Counted from the stretch's first letter, positions 45,225-55,433 are shown. The stretch: 64,000 bases of DNA from Luteimonas terrae (GCF_004358165.1 NZ_SMTG01000002.1:1116001-1180000), one strand, 5' to 3'. Notes: generated by a model not told the origin, from the sequence alone. Program-made: numbers and translations.

Positions 45225-46013
45225 ATGCCCCAGATCACCATGCGCCAGATGCTCGAAGCCGGCGTCCACTTCGGTCACCAGACCCGCTACTGGAACCCGA
45301 AGATGGGTCCGTACATCTTCGGTGCCCGCGGCAAGATCCACATCATCAATCTCGAGAAGACCGTTCCGCTGTTCAACGACGCGATGAACTTCATCTCGGG
45401 TATCGCGCAGAAGCGCGGCATGATCCTGTTCATCGGCACCAAGCGCAGCGCCCGCGACGCGATCAAGGAAGAAGCCGAGCGTTGCGGCATGCCGTACATG
45501 ACCCAGCGCTGGCTGGGCGGCACGCTGACCAACTTCGCCACGGTGAAGAAGTCGGTGTCGCGCCTGAAGGAGCTGGAGTCGGCCGAGACCGACGGCACGT
45601 TCGAGAAGCTGGTCAAGCACGAAGTGCTGGGCCTGCGCCGTGAGCGCGACAAGCTGGAAGCCTCGCTCGGCGGCATCAAGGACATGAACCGCCTGCCCGA
45701 CGCGCTGTTCGTCATCGACATCGGCCACGAAGACATCGCCATCAAGGAAGCCAAGAAGCTCGGCATCCCGGTGATCGCGGTCGTCGACACCAACTACGAC
45801 CCGGCGCTGGTCGATTACGCAATCCCGGGCAACGACGACGCCATCCGCGCCGTGCAGCTGTACGCGAACGCCGCCGCCGACGCCGTGCTCGAGGGCAAGG
45901 CCGCTGCGCCGAGCGCCGCAACCGTGCGCGAGGAAGAGTTCGCCGAAGGTGGCGACAAGCCGGCCCGCGCCCCGCGCGGCAAGAAGGCCGAAGAAGCACC
46001 GGCGGCCGAGTAA
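45225..46013 (+). CDS. rpsB: 30S ribosomal protein S2
   Basis: The 262-residue product has the S2 opening [24 protein letters not shown], then [10 protein letters not shown] and [13 protein letters not shown]. The lysine/alanine-rich tail ([14 protein letters not shown]) is slightly longer than the E. coli protein (241). AGGAG lies 8 bases before ATG 45225. Cotranscribed with tsf. Expression is probably under S2 feedback through the leader. Confidence 0.98.
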   Translation: MPQITMRQMLEAGVHFGHQTRYWNPKMGPYIFGARGKIHIINLEKTVPLFNDAMNFISGIAQKRGMILFIGTKRSARDAIKEEAERCGMPYMTQRWLGGTLTNFATVKKSVSRLKELESAETDGTFEKLVKHEVLGLRRERDKLEASLGGIKDMNRLPDALFVIDIGHEDIAIKEAKKLGIPVIAVVDTNYDPALVDYAIPGNDDAIRAVQLYANAAADAVLEGKAAAPSAATVREEEFAEGGDKPARAPRGKKAEEAPAAE

Positions 46014-46145
46014 CGGCCGCGACATGCTCACCGCCCATGCTGGGCGGTGCGCGCATCACGCCGCGGGCGCCCCGCGTTGCCGGCGTCGATTCATCTGCGC
46101 GGGCCGCTGCGCCCGCCGACATCTCCCGAATTTCAGAGGTCTCCA

Positions 46146-47024
46146 ATGGAAATCACCGCATCCCTGGTCAAGGAACTGCGCGAGCGCACCGGCGCCGGCA
46201 TGATGGAGTGCAAGAAGGCGCTCAGCGAAACCGGCGGCAACATCGACGCCGCCGCCGAGGCGCTGCGCAAGTCGGGCCTGGCCAAGGCCGACAAGAAGGC
46301 CGACCGCGTGACCGCCGAGGGCCGCATCGCCGCCACGCAGAACGGCAACACCGCCGTGCTCGTCGAGATCAATTCCGAGACCGACTTCGTCGCCAAGGAT
46401 GACAACTTCCTGCGTTTCGCCGACACCGTGGCCAAGGCCGCCCTGTCGTCGGGCGCTGCCGACGTCGAAGCCCTCAAGGCCGTCAAGGTCGAGTCGGGCG
46501 ACACGGTCGAAGAAACCCGCGCCGCGGTCATCGCCAAGGTCGGCGAGAACCTGCAGGTCCGTCGTCTGGTCCGCATCGAGAGCGACAACAACGTGGCGGC
46601 CTACGTCCACGGCGGCCGTATCGGCGTGCTGGTCGAGCTCAAGGGCGGCGATGCCGACCTCGCGCGTGGTCTGGCGATGCACGTCGCGGCGATGAACCCG
46701 CCCTACAACAAGGCGAGCGACGTCCCGACCGAATTCGTCGAGAAGGAAAAGGAAATCGAACTGGCCAAGATGTCCGAAAAGGACAAGTCCAAGCCGGCCG
46801 ACATCCTCGAGAAGATCATCAGCGGCAAGATCAACAAGATCGTCAGCGAGGTCACGCTGTACGGCCAGCCCTACGTGCTCGACACCGACAAGACCGTCGA
46901 GGCCGTGCTGAAGGCTGCTGGCGCCGAAGTCGTCGGCTTCCAGCGTCTGGCGGTGGGCGAAGGCATCGAGAAGGTGGTCGAGGATTACGCCGCCGAAGTG
47001 ATGAAGCAGGCCGGCCTGGCCTGA
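46146..47024 (+). CDS. tsf: Elongation factor Ts
   Basis: Guanine-nucleotide exchange factor for EF-Tu. The 292-residue product opens [24 protein letters not shown] and has the [10 protein letters not shown] core motif, the [17 protein letters not shown] segment and a C-terminal coiled-coil region (LYGQPYVLD). A GAGG motif precedes ATG 46146. It is followed by a strong terminator. pyrH and frr, which often follow tsf, are absent. Confidence 0.98.
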   Translation: MEITASLVKELRERTGAGMMECKKALSETGGNIDAAAEALRKSGLAKADKKADRVTAEGRIAATQNGNTAVLVEINSETDFVAKDDNFLRFADTVAKAALSSGAADVEALKAVKVESGDTVEETRAAVIAKVGENLQVRRLVRIESDNNVAAYVHGGRIGVLVELKGGDADLARGLAMHVAAMNPPYNKASDVPTEFVEKEKEIELAKMSEKDKSKPADILEKIISGKINKIVSEVTLYGQPYVLDTDKTVEAVLKAAGAEVVGFQRLAVGEGIEKVVEDYAAEVMKQAGLA

Positions 47025-47069
47025 TCGCCCTGCCCGTCGGCGCTGTGGCGTCGACAGGCGGACACGAGA

Positions 47070-47097
47070 AAACGCGCCTTCGGGCGCGTTTTTTTTT
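47070..47097 (+). terminator. Intrinsic terminator of rpsB-tsf
   Basis: AACGCGCC-TTCG-GGCGCGTT followed by a long T run: stable UUCG-closed 8-bp stem and about 9 thymines, 46 bases after the tsf stop. Confidence 0.93.
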
Positions 47098-47147
47098 GGT
47101 CGATCGCATGAAGGACGACGACCCGACGTGGGGGATATTGGCGCGGA

Positions 47148-47178
47148 TACGGAAACGCTCCGGGAGTGCCGGAGCGTT
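47148..47178 (-). terminator. Intrinsic terminator downstream of galU
   Basis: On the minus strand AACGCTCCGG-CACTC-CCGGAGCGTT, then TTCC: perfect 10-bp stem, short T tract, 26 bases past the galU stop. Confidence 0.75.
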
Positions 47179-47204
47179 CGTGTCGAGAAACGGATCCGCC
47201 CGCC

Positions 47205-48107
47205 TCAGGCCAGTTCGCGCACGCCCAGTTCGCGCAAGGCGTTCTGCATCAGCTCCGCAGCCGGCTCGCTGAGCTTCTCGTTGTCGAGCGCGTAGCGGAT
47301 CGTCGCCTCGATCAGGCCCAGATGCGTGCCGCAGTCGAAGCGGACGCCCTGGAAACGATAGGCGTGCACCGCCTGCTCGGCCAGCAGGGCCGCGATCGCA
47401 TCTGTCAGCTGGATCTCGCCGCCGGCGCCCGGCCTGGTGGTTTCGAGCAGCTCGAAGATCCGGCCGTCGAGCACGTAGCGACCGACGACGGCCAGCGTGC
47501 TCGGCGCATCGGCCGGCTTGGGCTTCTCGACCATCGCGGTGATGCGGCCGTGGCGACCTTCGAAATCATCCGTCGCGACGATGCCGTAGCTGGCCGTCTG
47601 CTCGCGCTCGACATCCTGAACGGCAATCATGCTCGCACCGGTCGCCGCGTGGGCGTCCGCCATCTGGCGGAGCGCGCCCGCACCGTTGCGGTTCCAAAGC
47701 AGGTCATCGGGCAGCATCACCGCAAAGGGCTCGTTGCCGATCACCGACTTCGCGCACAACACCGCGTCACCCAGACCACGGGCCTCGGGTTGGGTCACGA
47801 AAATCGCGCGCACGCCATCGGGCAGCGGACGCCTCACCTTCTCGAGCAATTCGTGCTTGCCGGCGGCCTCGAGTCGATCCTCGAGCTCGTAGGCCTTGTC
47901 GAAGTAATCGCCGATGGCGTGCTTGTAGCGGTTGGTCACGAAGACCAGCGTGTCGCAGCCCGCCTCGATCGCTTCGTCCACCGCATACTGGATCAGCGGC
48001 CGATCGACGATCGGCAGCATTTCCTTCGGTACCGTCTTGGTGGCAGGCAGAAACCGTGTCCCGAGGCCTGCGACGGGAAACACCGCCTTGCGAATCCTTT
48101 GCGTCAT
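47205..48107 (-). CDS. galU: UTP-glucose-1-phosphate uridylyltransferase GalU
   Basis: Makes UDP-glucose for LPS, exopolysaccharide and glycolipids. The 300-residue product has the nucleotide-binding loop PVAGLGTRFLPATKTVPKEM, IVDRPLIQYAVDEA, the TQPEARGLGDAVLCA region, MLPDDL and VEKPKP. Start ATG 48107 overlaps the stop of the wbpM-like gene by 4 bases (ATGA). Last gene of lapB-wbpL-wbpM-galU. Its product could also supply a sugar donor for the glycosyltransferase at 8082, but that is only a possibility. Confidence 0.95.
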   Translation of the reverse strand: MTQRIRKAVFPVAGLGTRFLPATKTVPKEMLPIVDRPLIQYAVDEAIEAGCDTLVFVTNRYKHAIGDYFDKAYELEDRLEAAGKHELLEKVRRPLPDGVRAIFVTQPEARGLGDAVLCAKSVIGNEPFAVMLPDDLLWNRNGAGALRQMADAHAATGASMIAVQDVEREQTASYGIVATDDFEGRHGRITAMVEKPKPADAPSTLAVVGRYVLDGRIFELLETTRPGAGGEIQLTDAIAALLAEQAVHAYRFQGVRFDCGTHLGLIEATIRYALDNEKLSEPAAELMQNALRELGVRELA

Positions 48108-50014
48108 TGCTGTCTCGCGTGTCGTGGGGGGAACGCGACGATCGTCGCTCCACTGTTGTGTGCAACACGCGATTGCAGCGGGGCGAATTCCGGCACCGCT
48201 TCGCGCAGGGAGACCGCAAGCAACTCGAGGTCGTAACGCGCGACGCCATCGGAGAGCTTCGCCAGCGCAGCGGACAAGCGTTCCGCATGCACCGTACGCG
48301 CCTCGGCGAGCAGGATCTTCGGATGCGTCGTCGGGCGATACCGCTCGTCGGCGTGGAACAGTGTCTCGTGGAGTTTCTCGCCGGGTCGCAAGCCGGAGTA
48401 CACGATCGCCACGTCGTGCTCGGGATGCTTGCCTGCCAGGCGGATCATCTGTTCGGCGAGCAGCCGGATCGACACCGGCTCGCCCATGTCGAGTGTGTAG
48501 ACGGCCTGCGGTGAGCCGATCGCGACGGACTGCATGATCAGCTGGCAGGCCTCGGGAATCGTCATGAAATAACGCGTGACCTCGGGATCGGTCACGGTCA
48601 CCGGGCCGCCGCGCCGGATCTGCTCGCGGAACAGTGGCACGACGCTGCCGGCCGAATCGAGCACGTTGCCGAAGCGGACGGTGATGAAATCGGTTGCGGC
48701 CGAGTTGGCCAGATCCTGGCAGACCATTTCCGCCAACCGCTTGGTCGCACCGAGGACATTGACCGGGTCGACCGCCTTGTCGGTGGAGATCAACACGAAT
48801 GTCCCGACATCGTGGGCCACCGCCGTCTCCGCGACGGCGCGCGTGGCCAGCACGTTGTTGCGCACACCTTCGCGCAGTTGGGTCTCGAGCACCGGCACCT
48901 GCTTGTAGGCCGCGGCGTGGAAGACCGCATCGGGCGCCGCCAGGCGCATCGCATGCCCGATCACCGCGCGATCGCCGCAATCGCCGAGCACCGGGATCAG
49001 TTCGATACGCGGAAAGTCACGGCGCAGCTCGCTCTCGATGCGGGTCAGCGCCAGCTCGTCCATTTCCACCAGCGCGATCTGCGCGGTGCCGTTGCGGGCG
49101 CACTGGCGACACAGTTCCGAGCCGATCGAACCGCCGGCGCCCGTGACCAGGACGCTGCGCCCGCGCAGCCATGCGCGGATCGCCTTCCAGTCCGGCATGA
49201 CGGGCTTGCGCCCTAGCAGGTCCTCGATCGCGACTTCCTTCAGCTCGCCAGGCAAGGAGCGGCCTTCGAGCAGGTCGTCGAGCTTGGGTACGGTCCGGAA
49301 CGGAAGCCCGGTCTTTTCGCAGGCTGCAACGACTTTCCGCATCTCGACCGCGCTGGCCGATGGGATCGCGATGACGAGCAGCTTGGCAGCGGTTTCCGAT
49401 GCAAGTTTCTCGACATCCTCGATCTTGCCGAGCACCGGCACGCCCTGCAGCTGGCTGCCGCGCAGTTTCGGTGCGTCGTCGAGGAAGCCGACCGGATCGT
49501 AGGCACCGGTCCTGCGAAGATCACGCACCAGCGTCTCGCCCGCCTGCCCTGCACCCAGAATCAGCACACGGACGGCGGACTGGCTGGTGCGCGCTGACCC
49601 GTGATCCTTCCACGCCCGGTACAGCAGGCGCGGCATGCCGAGCAGCGCGGCAAGCAGCAGCGGATACGTGACCAGCACCGTGCGCGGCACGAGATTGAGG
49701 CGGTTGTAGACGAACAGCACCAGCATGATCGTCAGCAGACCGAGGATCGCCGCCTTCACGATGTTGAGCAGATCGGGCACGCTGGCGAAGCGCCAGACAC
49801 CTCGATACAGGCCGACGCGCCAGAAGATCAATCCCTGCGCGAGCAGAATGAGGGCGATCTCTGCCGACCACAACGACAAGGTCGGCGAACTTTCCATGAC
49901 GGAATGACGGAACTGGTGCAGGCCGATCCAGCACAGCCACACCATCACCAGATCGTGCAGCACGACGGCCACACGCGGTCCCAGGATGCCGATCCTGGCC
50001 TTGAAGTCAGTCAT
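48104..50014 (-). CDS. Membrane nucleotide-sugar 4,6-dehydratase (WbpM/CapD-like)
   Basis: The 636-residue product has four N-terminal membrane helices (about 15-125), a first nucleotide-binding-like domain with LILGAGQAGETLVRDL, then an extended SDR dehydratase domain: VLVTGAGGSIGSELCRQ, ISTDKAVDPVNVLGATKR (catalytic region) and VRFGNVLDSAGSVVPLF. This matches WbpM and PglF, UDP-GlcNAc C4,C6-dehydratases that start synthesis of rare amino sugars such as QuiNAc and FucNAc for O-antigen. It lies 12 bases after the wbpL-like transferase gene, the usual partner. Product sugar unknown. Confidence 0.9.
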   Translation of the reverse strand: MTDFKARIGILGPRVAVVLHDLVMVWLCWIGLHQFRHSVMESSPTLSLWSAEIALILLAQGLIFWRVGLYRGVWRFASVPDLLNIVKAAILGLLTIMLVLFVYNRLNLVPRTVLVTYPLLLAALLGMPRLLYRAWKDHGSARTSQSAVRVLILGAGQAGETLVRDLRRTGAYDPVGFLDDAPKLRGSQLQGVPVLGKIEDVEKLASETAAKLLVIAIPSASAVEMRKVVAACEKTGLPFRTVPKLDDLLEGRSLPGELKEVAIEDLLGRKPVMPDWKAIRAWLRGRSVLVTGAGGSIGSELCRQCARNGTAQIALVEMDELALTRIESELRRDFPRIELIPVLGDCGDRAVIGHAMRLAAPDAVFHAAAYKQVPVLETQLREGVRNNVLATRAVAETAVAHDVGTFVLISTDKAVDPVNVLGATKRLAEMVCQDLANSAATDFITVRFGNVLDSAGSVVPLFREQIRRGGPVTVTDPEVTRYFMTIPEACQLIMQSVAIGSPQAVYTLDMGEPVSIRLLAEQMIRLAGKHPEHDVAIVYSGLRPGEKLHETLFHADERYRPTTHPKILLAEARTVHAERLSAALAKLSDGVARYDLELLAVSLREAVPEFAPLQSRVAHNSGATIVAFPPRHARQQ

Positions 50015-50026
50015 CCAGTCGCGTCC

Positions 50027-51022
50027 CTACGACAGACGCGCGCGGTTGTGCCGCGCGCGAAAAGTGAGCCAGATCGTGACACCGAGGAGATACCACGTGG
50101 CGAAGGCTCCGATGATAACGGGTTGCGAGGCACCTGCCAGCCATGCGGCGACAAGAATGGACAGCAGCGTCCAGGCTGCGTAAGCACATGTCACGACGGC
50201 ATGGGCGTGCCCCGCCTGCACCCACCGCTGGTACATGTGCTGTACGTGCGGCGTCCACCATCGTTCGCCGCGAATGATGCGGGACAGCAATGTCAAAGCG
50301 GCGTCAATCAGAAATGCCGACAGTGGCAGGAGCAACAGCAGCGAGATGACCAGATCGGGCTGCGGGACGAGCGCGAACAGGCACGCAACGGCGTATCCCA
50401 AGGCGCCACTTCCGACGTCGCCCATGAAGATCCGTGCCTTGGGGAAGTTCAGCGGCAGGAATCCGAGACAAGCGGCGACGAACATGCATGCGAGCGCGAC
50501 GCCCCCGCCCATCAGGCCCAGCAGCGCCAAGGCGCCTGCCACGAGCGCGGCCTGGCTTGCGGCGATGCCATCGATGCCGTCCATGAAGTTCCAGACATTG
50601 ACGAGGCCGAGTGCCAGCAAAAAGACCACAGCCGCCCACCAGGCCGGCTGTTCCGCCCAGAGGACACCCGCGGCCAGCAGCGTGGCCGACAGGAGGTGCA
50701 CCAGGAGACGACTCCAGGGCGACAGGGGGCGATGGTCGTCGACCCAGCCGATGCCGGCCACCAGCAGGAGCCCGAGCGCGCCCAGCAGGAACACCGGCTG
50801 CATCACACCATCGGTCCCCAGCCAGACCATCGCCGGCAGCACGACGGCGACGATCGCAATGCCCCCGCCGCGTGGCGTGGCGACCACGTGGCTGCGCCGC
50901 TCGCCGGGTGCATCGACGAGTTGCCGCCAGAGCGCGTATCGCCTGGCCAGCGCCGTCAGGGCGAGTGCGACGAAGAACGCCCCGAGGCACAGCGCCGCGA
51001 GGATGGACATCGAAAGCTGCAC
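50027..51022 (-). CDS. Undecaprenyl-phosphate sugar-1-phosphate transferase (WbpL/WecA-like)
   Basis: Polytopic enzyme of the MraY/WecA/WbpL family that puts the first sugar-1-phosphate on undecaprenyl phosphate. The 331-residue product has about 10-11 helices and the family acidic motifs GWVDDHRP, NVWNFMDGIDGIAA (catalytic Asp pair) and RIFMGDVGSGALGY, plus a His motif in WTPHVQHMYQR. The GTG at 51022 directly follows the lapB stop; an ATG four codons inside (51010) is an alternative. With the next gene it forms the classic WbpL-WbpM O-antigen initiation pair. Confidence 0.88.
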   Translation of the reverse strand: MQLSMSILAALCLGAFFVALALTALARRYALWRQLVDAPGERRSHVVATPRGGGIAIVAVVLPAMVWLGTDGVMQPVFLLGALGLLLVAGIGWVDDHRPLSPWSRLLVHLLSATLLAAGVLWAEQPAWWAAVVFLLALGLVNVWNFMDGIDGIAASQAALVAGALALLGLMGGGVALACMFVAACLGFLPLNFPKARIFMGDVGSGALGYAVACLFALVPQPDLVISLLLLLPLSAFLIDAALTLLSRIIRGERWWTPHVQHMYQRWVQAGHAHAVVTCAYAAWTLLSILVAAWLAGASQPVIIGAFATWYLLGVTIWLTFRARHNRARLS

Positions 51023-52201
51023 TCAGACCACGGCGTAGTTGAGTAGCGGCTTGATCGTGCCCCACTCCTTGCAGCTGGGGCACTGCCAGTGATGGCTGCG
51101 CGCACCGAAACCGCACTGCTTGCAACGGTAGCTCGGATTGCGCACCAGCAGCTGCTCGGTGATCAGGCGCAACTCCTGCAGCGTGCCGACATGATCCACG
51201 CCGTCGGCCAAGGTCAGCTCGATCAGCGCCGCCTCACCGCGCACTGACGGGCGGTCCTTGAGCTGGCGCGTCAGATAGGTTCTCGCCGCGTGTACGCCCT
51301 CGTCCTGCTCGACCAGACGCGTCAGTGCCAGCACAGGCGCCACGCCCTTGTAATGCTCGGTCATCTGCGAGAGGAAGTTGCGCGCGCCCGGCACGTCGCC
51401 GACGCGCTCGTAGGCGGCCAGCAGCGGCGGCAACACCTCGGGCAGGAAATCCGCGTCGTGGCGCGCGGCACGCTCGAAAGCGCGGATCGCCGCCGTATCG
51501 TTGCCGGCGTCGATCTCGATGCGTCCTTCGAGAATGCCGGCACGCACCGACCCCGAATCCGCCGCGTAAGCGCGCTGCACCGCCGCGCGCGCTGCGTCGT
51601 GATCGCCTGCGGACCGGAAACGATCGGCGAGCTCGCACTCGAACTGCGCGATCAGCTTGCCCATCGGCTCGCCGGTCGCGGCCTCGTAGCGGGTCGCGTT
51701 CTCGATCGCCTTCTGCCAGTCGCGCTCGGCCTGGTAGATGCCGATCAGATGACGCAGCGCCTGGGGCGCACGCTGGTCGATCCTGGCCAGGTCGGTGAAC
51801 ACGGTTTCGGCGCGATCGAGCAGGCCGGACTTCATGTAGTCCTCGCCGAGTGCGAGCAGCGCCTGTACCTTCTGCTGGTCGTTGAGATCCGGACGCTGCA
51901 CCAGCCCCTGATGCAGACGGATCGCTCGATCGACCTCGCCGCGGCGGCGGAACAGATGGCCCAGCGCGACCTGCGTTTCGAAGGTGTCCTTGTCGAGTTC
52001 GGCGATGTGCAGGAACAGCTCGATCGCCTTGTCGGGCTGCTCGTTGAGCAGATAGTTCAGACCACGGAAATAGGTCGTCGACAACCGGCTGACCTGGGTG
52101 TCGCTGTGGCGCTCACCACCACGCCGGCCGATCACCCAACCGCTGAGCGCCGCGATCGGCAGCAGCAGGAAGAACCAGAACCACTCGGTGACAAACGCCA
52201 T
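51023..52201 (-). CDS. lapB: Lipopolysaccharide assembly protein LapB (YciM)
   Basis: Inner-membrane anchored TPR protein that controls LpxC degradation by FtsH and couples LPS synthesis to transport. The 392-residue product has one N-terminal helix (about 5-24, WFWFFLLLPIAALSGW), multiple TPRs (about 45-340) and the diagnostic rubredoxin-like C terminus with CKQCGF and CPSCKEW. GGAG lies 8 bases before ATG 52201. lapA, which often precedes lapB, is absent: only about 120 bases lie between the ihfB terminator and this start. A weak -10 (TAGGAT, 52267-52272 minus) is possible. Confidence 0.93.
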   Translation of the reverse strand: MAFVTEWFWFFLLLPIAALSGWVIGRRGGERHSDTQVSRLSTTYFRGLNYLLNEQPDKAIELFLHIAELDKDTFETQVALGHLFRRRGEVDRAIRLHQGLVQRPDLNDQQKVQALLALGEDYMKSGLLDRAETVFTDLARIDQRAPQALRHLIGIYQAERDWQKAIENATRYEAATGEPMGKLIAQFECELADRFRSAGDHDAARAAVQRAYAADSGSVRAGILEGRIEIDAGNDTAAIRAFERAARHDADFLPEVLPPLLAAYERVGDVPGARNFLSQMTEHYKGVAPVLALTRLVEQDEGVHAARTYLTRQLKDRPSVRGEAALIELTLADGVDHVGTLQELRLITEQLLVRNPSYRCKQCGFGARSHHWQCPSCKEWGTIKPLLNYAVV

Positions 52202-52318
52202 GGATCACGCTCCATCGATGGATCGGCCGCGAACGCGCATCGCGCAGCGCCGACGGTGCGTCGACGATCCTACCCGCTGACCGATCATGCACGCCAACGT
52301 CGCGGCAGGCCGCGAGGG

Positions 52319-52351
52319 CGTGGAAAGAAAATGCGACCGCCCGGAGCGGTC
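52319..52351 (-). terminator. Intrinsic terminator downstream of ihfB
   Basis: On the minus strand GACCGC-TCCGG-GCGGTC followed by GCATTTTCTTTCC. The stem begins inside the ihfB stop codon. The T-rich tail supports real termination between ihfB and lapB. Confidence 0.75.
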
Positions 52352-52652
52352 AGTCTTCGGCCGGCATCGGTTGCACGTCGCTGACGCGATCACGCAGTTC
52401 CTTGCCCGGCTTGAAATGCGGCACATGCTTGCCCGGAAGCGCGACGGCGTCGCCGGTCTTCGGGTTGCGTCCGGTGCGCGGCGGACGGAAATGCAGCGAG
52501 AAGCTGCCGAAACCGCGGACCTCGATGCGGTCGCCGGCCGCGAGCGCCCCGCCCATCATCTCGAGCATGGCCTTGACCGACAGGTCGACGTCCTCGCCCT
52601 TGAGGTGCGCCTGGCGCTGGGTCAGCAGTTCGATGAGTTCCGACTTCGTCAT
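52350..52652 (-). CDS. ihfB: Integration host factor subunit beta
   Basis: DNA-bending nucleoid protein, partner of IhfA (not in the window). The 100-residue product has the HU/IHF fold: TKSELIELL opening, [22 protein letters not shown] with the DNA-intercalating proline arm, and [12 protein letters not shown]. Normal length with a short acidic tail. Lies downstream of rpsA, the conserved order, separated by a strong hairpin. Confidence 0.97.
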   Translation of the reverse strand: MTKSELIELLTQRQAHLKGEDVDLSVKAMLEMMGGALAAGDRIEVRGFGSFSLHFRPPRTGRNPKTGDAVALPGKHVPHFKPGKELRDRVSDVQPMPAED

Positions 52653-52675
52653 GTCTCGTTCTTGCAGATGCGAAA

Positions 52676-52705
52676 GCGCCGGCCCGGGCGGACCCGGGCC
52701 GGCGC
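52676..52705 (-). other. Strong hairpin between rpsA and ihfB
   Basis: Perfect 13-bp GC stem (GCGCCGGCCCGGG and its complement) with loop CGGA on the plus strand, 10 bases past the rpsA stop. Only TTTC follows on the minus strand, so it is more likely an attenuator or mRNA-stability element than a full terminator. It may lower ihfB relative to rpsA. Confidence 0.6.
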
Positions 52706-52714
52706 CGATCGGGC

Positions 52715-54403
52715 TTACTCGCCCTTGTTGCCCAGCTGCTCGCGCAGCAGCGCGCCCAGCTTGGTGGTGCCGCTCGAGGCTTCCGATGCCTGCTTGTTGT
52801 ACTCGGCCAGGGTCTCGGCGGTTTCCGCCTCGTCCTTCGCCTTGATCGACAGCTGCAGCACGCGGGTCTTGCGATCAACGCCGAAGTACTTGGCTTCGAT
52901 CTCCTGACCGACCTTCAGGTGCTGGCTGGCGTCGTCGATGCGCTGGTCGCTGATGTCGCGCGCCTGCACATAGCCTTCCACGCCGTCACCCAGATCGATC
53001 ACCGCACCCTTGGCATCGACTTCCTTCACGGTGCCCGAGACCTTCGAGCCGCGCGGGTTGTTGCCCATGAACTGGCCCATCGGGTCCTGCTCAAGCTGCT
53101 TGACGCCCAGCGAGATGCGCTCGCGCTCCGGATCGACCGCCAGCACCACGGCTTCGACCGTGTCGCCCTTCTTGAAGTTGCGGGCAACGTCTTCGCCGGT
53201 GGAGTTCCACGCGATGTCCGACAGGTGGATCAGGCCGTCGATGCCGCCGTCCAGGCCGATGAAAATGCCGAAGTCGGTGATCGACTTGATCTGGCCGTCG
53301 ACCTTGTCGCCCTTCTTGTGGATGGCCGCGAAGGTTTCCCACGGGTTCGAGGTGACCTGCTTGATGCCCAGCGAGATGCGGCGACGCTCTTCGTCCACGT
53401 CGAGCACCATGACCTCGAGCTCGTCACCGACCTGCACCACCTTGGACGGGTTGACGTTCTTGTTGGTCCAATCCATCTCGGACACGTGCACCAGGCCTTC
53501 GACGCCCGGCTCGATCTCGACGAACGCGCCGTAATCGGTGACGTTGGAGACCTTGCCGAACACGCGGGTGTTGGACGGGTAGCGGCGGGCGATGTTGTCC
53601 CACGGATCCTCGCCCAGCTGCTTGAGGCCGAGCGACACGCGGTTGCGCTCGCGGTCGTACTTGAGCACGCGGACTTCGAGCTCCTGGCCCACTTCCACCA
53701 CTTCGGACGGATGGCGCACGCGCTTCCAGGCCATGTCGGTGATGTGCAGCAGACCGTCGATGCCGCCGAGGTCGACGAACGCGCCGTAGTCGGTGAGGTT
53801 CTTGACGACGCCCTTGAGCACGGCGCCTTCGACCAGCTTCTCCATCAGCTGCTCGCGCTCTTCCGAGTGCTCGCTCTCGACGACCGCGCGACGCGAAACG
53901 ACGACGTTGTTGCGCTTGCGGTCCAGCTTGATCAGCTTGAACTCGAGTTCCTTGCCCTCGAGGTAGACCGGGTCACGGACCGGACGCACGTCGACCAGCG
54001 AGCCCGGCAGGAATGCGCGGACGTCCTTGATGTCGACGGTGAAGCCGCCCTTGACCTTGCCGCTGATGCGGCCGGTGATGGTCTCGTTCTTCTCGAGCGC
54101 TTCTTCCAGCTCGTCCCACACCATCGCGCGCTTGGCCTTCTCGCGCGACAGCACGGTCTCGCCGAAGCCGTTCTCGAGGGCGTCCAGCGCCACCTTGACG
54201 GTGTCGCCTTCGGCAACGTCGATCTCGCCGGCGTCGTTACGGAACTGCTCGATCGGCACGATGCCTTCCGACTTCAGGCCGGCGTTGATCACGACGACGT
54301 CGGTGCGGACCTGCACCACGACGCCGGTGACGATGGCGCCCGGCTTGAGCTTGGCCAGATTGGTCTGGCTGGCTTCGAACAGTTCTGCGAATGATTCGGT
54401 CAT
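52715..54403 (-). CDS. rpsA: 30S ribosomal protein S1
   Basis: The 562-residue product has six S1 RNA-binding domains; repeated motifs include [51 protein letters not shown] and [18 protein letters not shown]. Start ATG 54403 opens [12 protein letters not shown]. As in E. coli rpsA, there is no good Shine-Dalgarno before it (CAGG at about -11 only), consistent with the special leader-dependent initiation and S1 autoregulation known for this gene. The 241-base leader (54404-54644) is otherwise without a recognisable gene. Downstream of cmk. Confidence 0.98.
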   Translation of the reverse strand: MTESFAELFEASQTNLAKLKPGAIVTGVVVQVRTDVVVINAGLKSEGIVPIEQFRNDAGEIDVAEGDTVKVALDALENGFGETVLSREKAKRAMVWDELEEALEKNETITGRISGKVKGGFTVDIKDVRAFLPGSLVDVRPVRDPVYLEGKELEFKLIKLDRKRNNVVVSRRAVVESEHSEEREQLMEKLVEGAVLKGVVKNLTDYGAFVDLGGIDGLLHITDMAWKRVRHPSEVVEVGQELEVRVLKYDRERNRVSLGLKQLGEDPWDNIARRYPSNTRVFGKVSNVTDYGAFVEIEPGVEGLVHVSEMDWTNKNVNPSKVVQVGDELEVMVLDVDEERRRISLGIKQVTSNPWETFAAIHKKGDKVDGQIKSITDFGIFIGLDGGIDGLIHLSDIAWNSTGEDVARNFKKGDTVEAVVLAVDPERERISLGVKQLEQDPMGQFMGNNPRGSKVSGTVKEVDAKGAVIDLGDGVEGYVQARDISDQRIDDASQHLKVGQEIEAKYFGVDRKTRVLQLSIKAKDEAETAETLAEYNKQASEASSGTTKLGALLREQLGNKGE

Positions 54404-54644
54404 TGGTAAATACCTGGTTGACTCAGACTGCGGGGCGGCGCGTGTGCGCTGGTGCCGGCAGTCCACCCGTTGGTCGGCCGTCGCGGGATTGCAGGGCCGT
54501 GAGTGTTGAGGTGGATGGAACCGGTGGCCGGAGGATTCCGGATGCCGGCATGGGTACAGCGGTGGAGCGGTCTTGCGTGCAACAGGAACAACGTCGAAGC
54601 GACCCGGACCGGTCACCCACCAGCGGTGGAATGGTCGGTGCGGA

Positions 54645-55319
54645 TCAGCCGCGTGCGGGCAGCAGCGCCAGCACCCGCTCGACGACGGCGTCGATGCCAA
54701 GACCGGTGGTGTCGATGCGGACGGCGTCTTCGGCCGGCCGCAGCGGCGCCACCGAACGGTTGGCGTCACGGGCGTCGCGGGCGAGGATCTCGCGCAGCAG
54801 ACCGTCCATTGTCACCGAAACCCCCTTGTGCTTCAACTGCTTATAGCGGCGTTCGGCGCGCTCCTCGGCACTCGCGGTCAGGAACACCTTCCAGCCGGCG
54901 TCCGGGAAGATCACCGTGCCCATGTCGCGGCCGTCGGCGACCAGGCCGGGCTCGACCCTGAACGCGCGCTGCCGGTCCTTGAGCGCGGCGCGGACCTCGG
55001 GAATCGCGGCAATCGCGGAGGCCGCGGCGCCGGCGGTTTCGGTCCGCAATTCGTCCGTGGCGTCGTGGCCGTTGACCAGCACGCGCAGCTCGTCGCCGCT
55101 TTCGTCGAAGCCGATGGTGGTGTCGAAGGTGCAGCGCACCAGCGCGCCGGCATCGTCCAGATCGAGGTCCGCCCAGCCGGCTGCGACACCGACCGCGCGA
55201 TACAGGGCGCCCGAATCGAGATAATGCCAACCCAGCCGCTGCGCGACCGCGCGACTGATGGTGCCCTTACCTGAACCCGAAGGGCCGTCGATCGTGAGAA
55301 CGGGCACCGTGGCCGTCAT
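54645..55319 (-). CDS. cmk: Cytidylate kinase
   Basis: Phosphorylates CMP and dCMP. The 224-residue product has the P-loop [29 protein letters not shown], the CMP-binding [14 protein letters not shown], and the lid [17 protein letters not shown] lies 8 bases before ATG 55319. First gene of the leftward cmk-rpsA-ihfB cluster, divergent from rpmJ. Confidence 0.97.
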   Translation of the reverse strand: MTATVPVLTIDGPSGSGKGTISRAVAQRLGWHYLDSGALYRAVGVAAGWADLDLDDAGALVRCTFDTTIGFDESGDELRVLVNGHDATDELRTETAGAAASAIAAIPEVRAALKDRQRAFRVEPGLVADGRDMGTVIFPDAGWKVFLTASAEERAERRYKQLKHKGVSVTMDGLLREILARDARDANRSVAPLRPAEDAVRIDTTGLGIDAVVERVLALLPARG

Positions 55320-55364
55320 TTGCGTCTCCTGCGCAGGGCCCGGCATCGCGAAGACGCCAAGCGC

Positions 55365-55394
55365 TTGAATCGTGGGGGAAAGAGCCGCTAGAAT
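55365..55394 (+). promoter_or_regulatory. Sigma-70-type promoter for rpmJ
   Basis: TTGAAT (55365-55370), 18-base spacer, TAGAAT (55389-55394). Both hexamers match consensus in five of six positions. Expected start near 55401, about 33 bases before rpmJ. Confidence 0.75.
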
Positions 55395-55433
55395 AGCGGG
55401 CTTGCTGTTCGTATCCCATCCCAGAGGTTCACC

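Noticed and set aside
47045..47204. Short frame downstream of tsf
   Set aside because: It runs through the rpsB-tsf and galU terminators and has no homology that I recognise.
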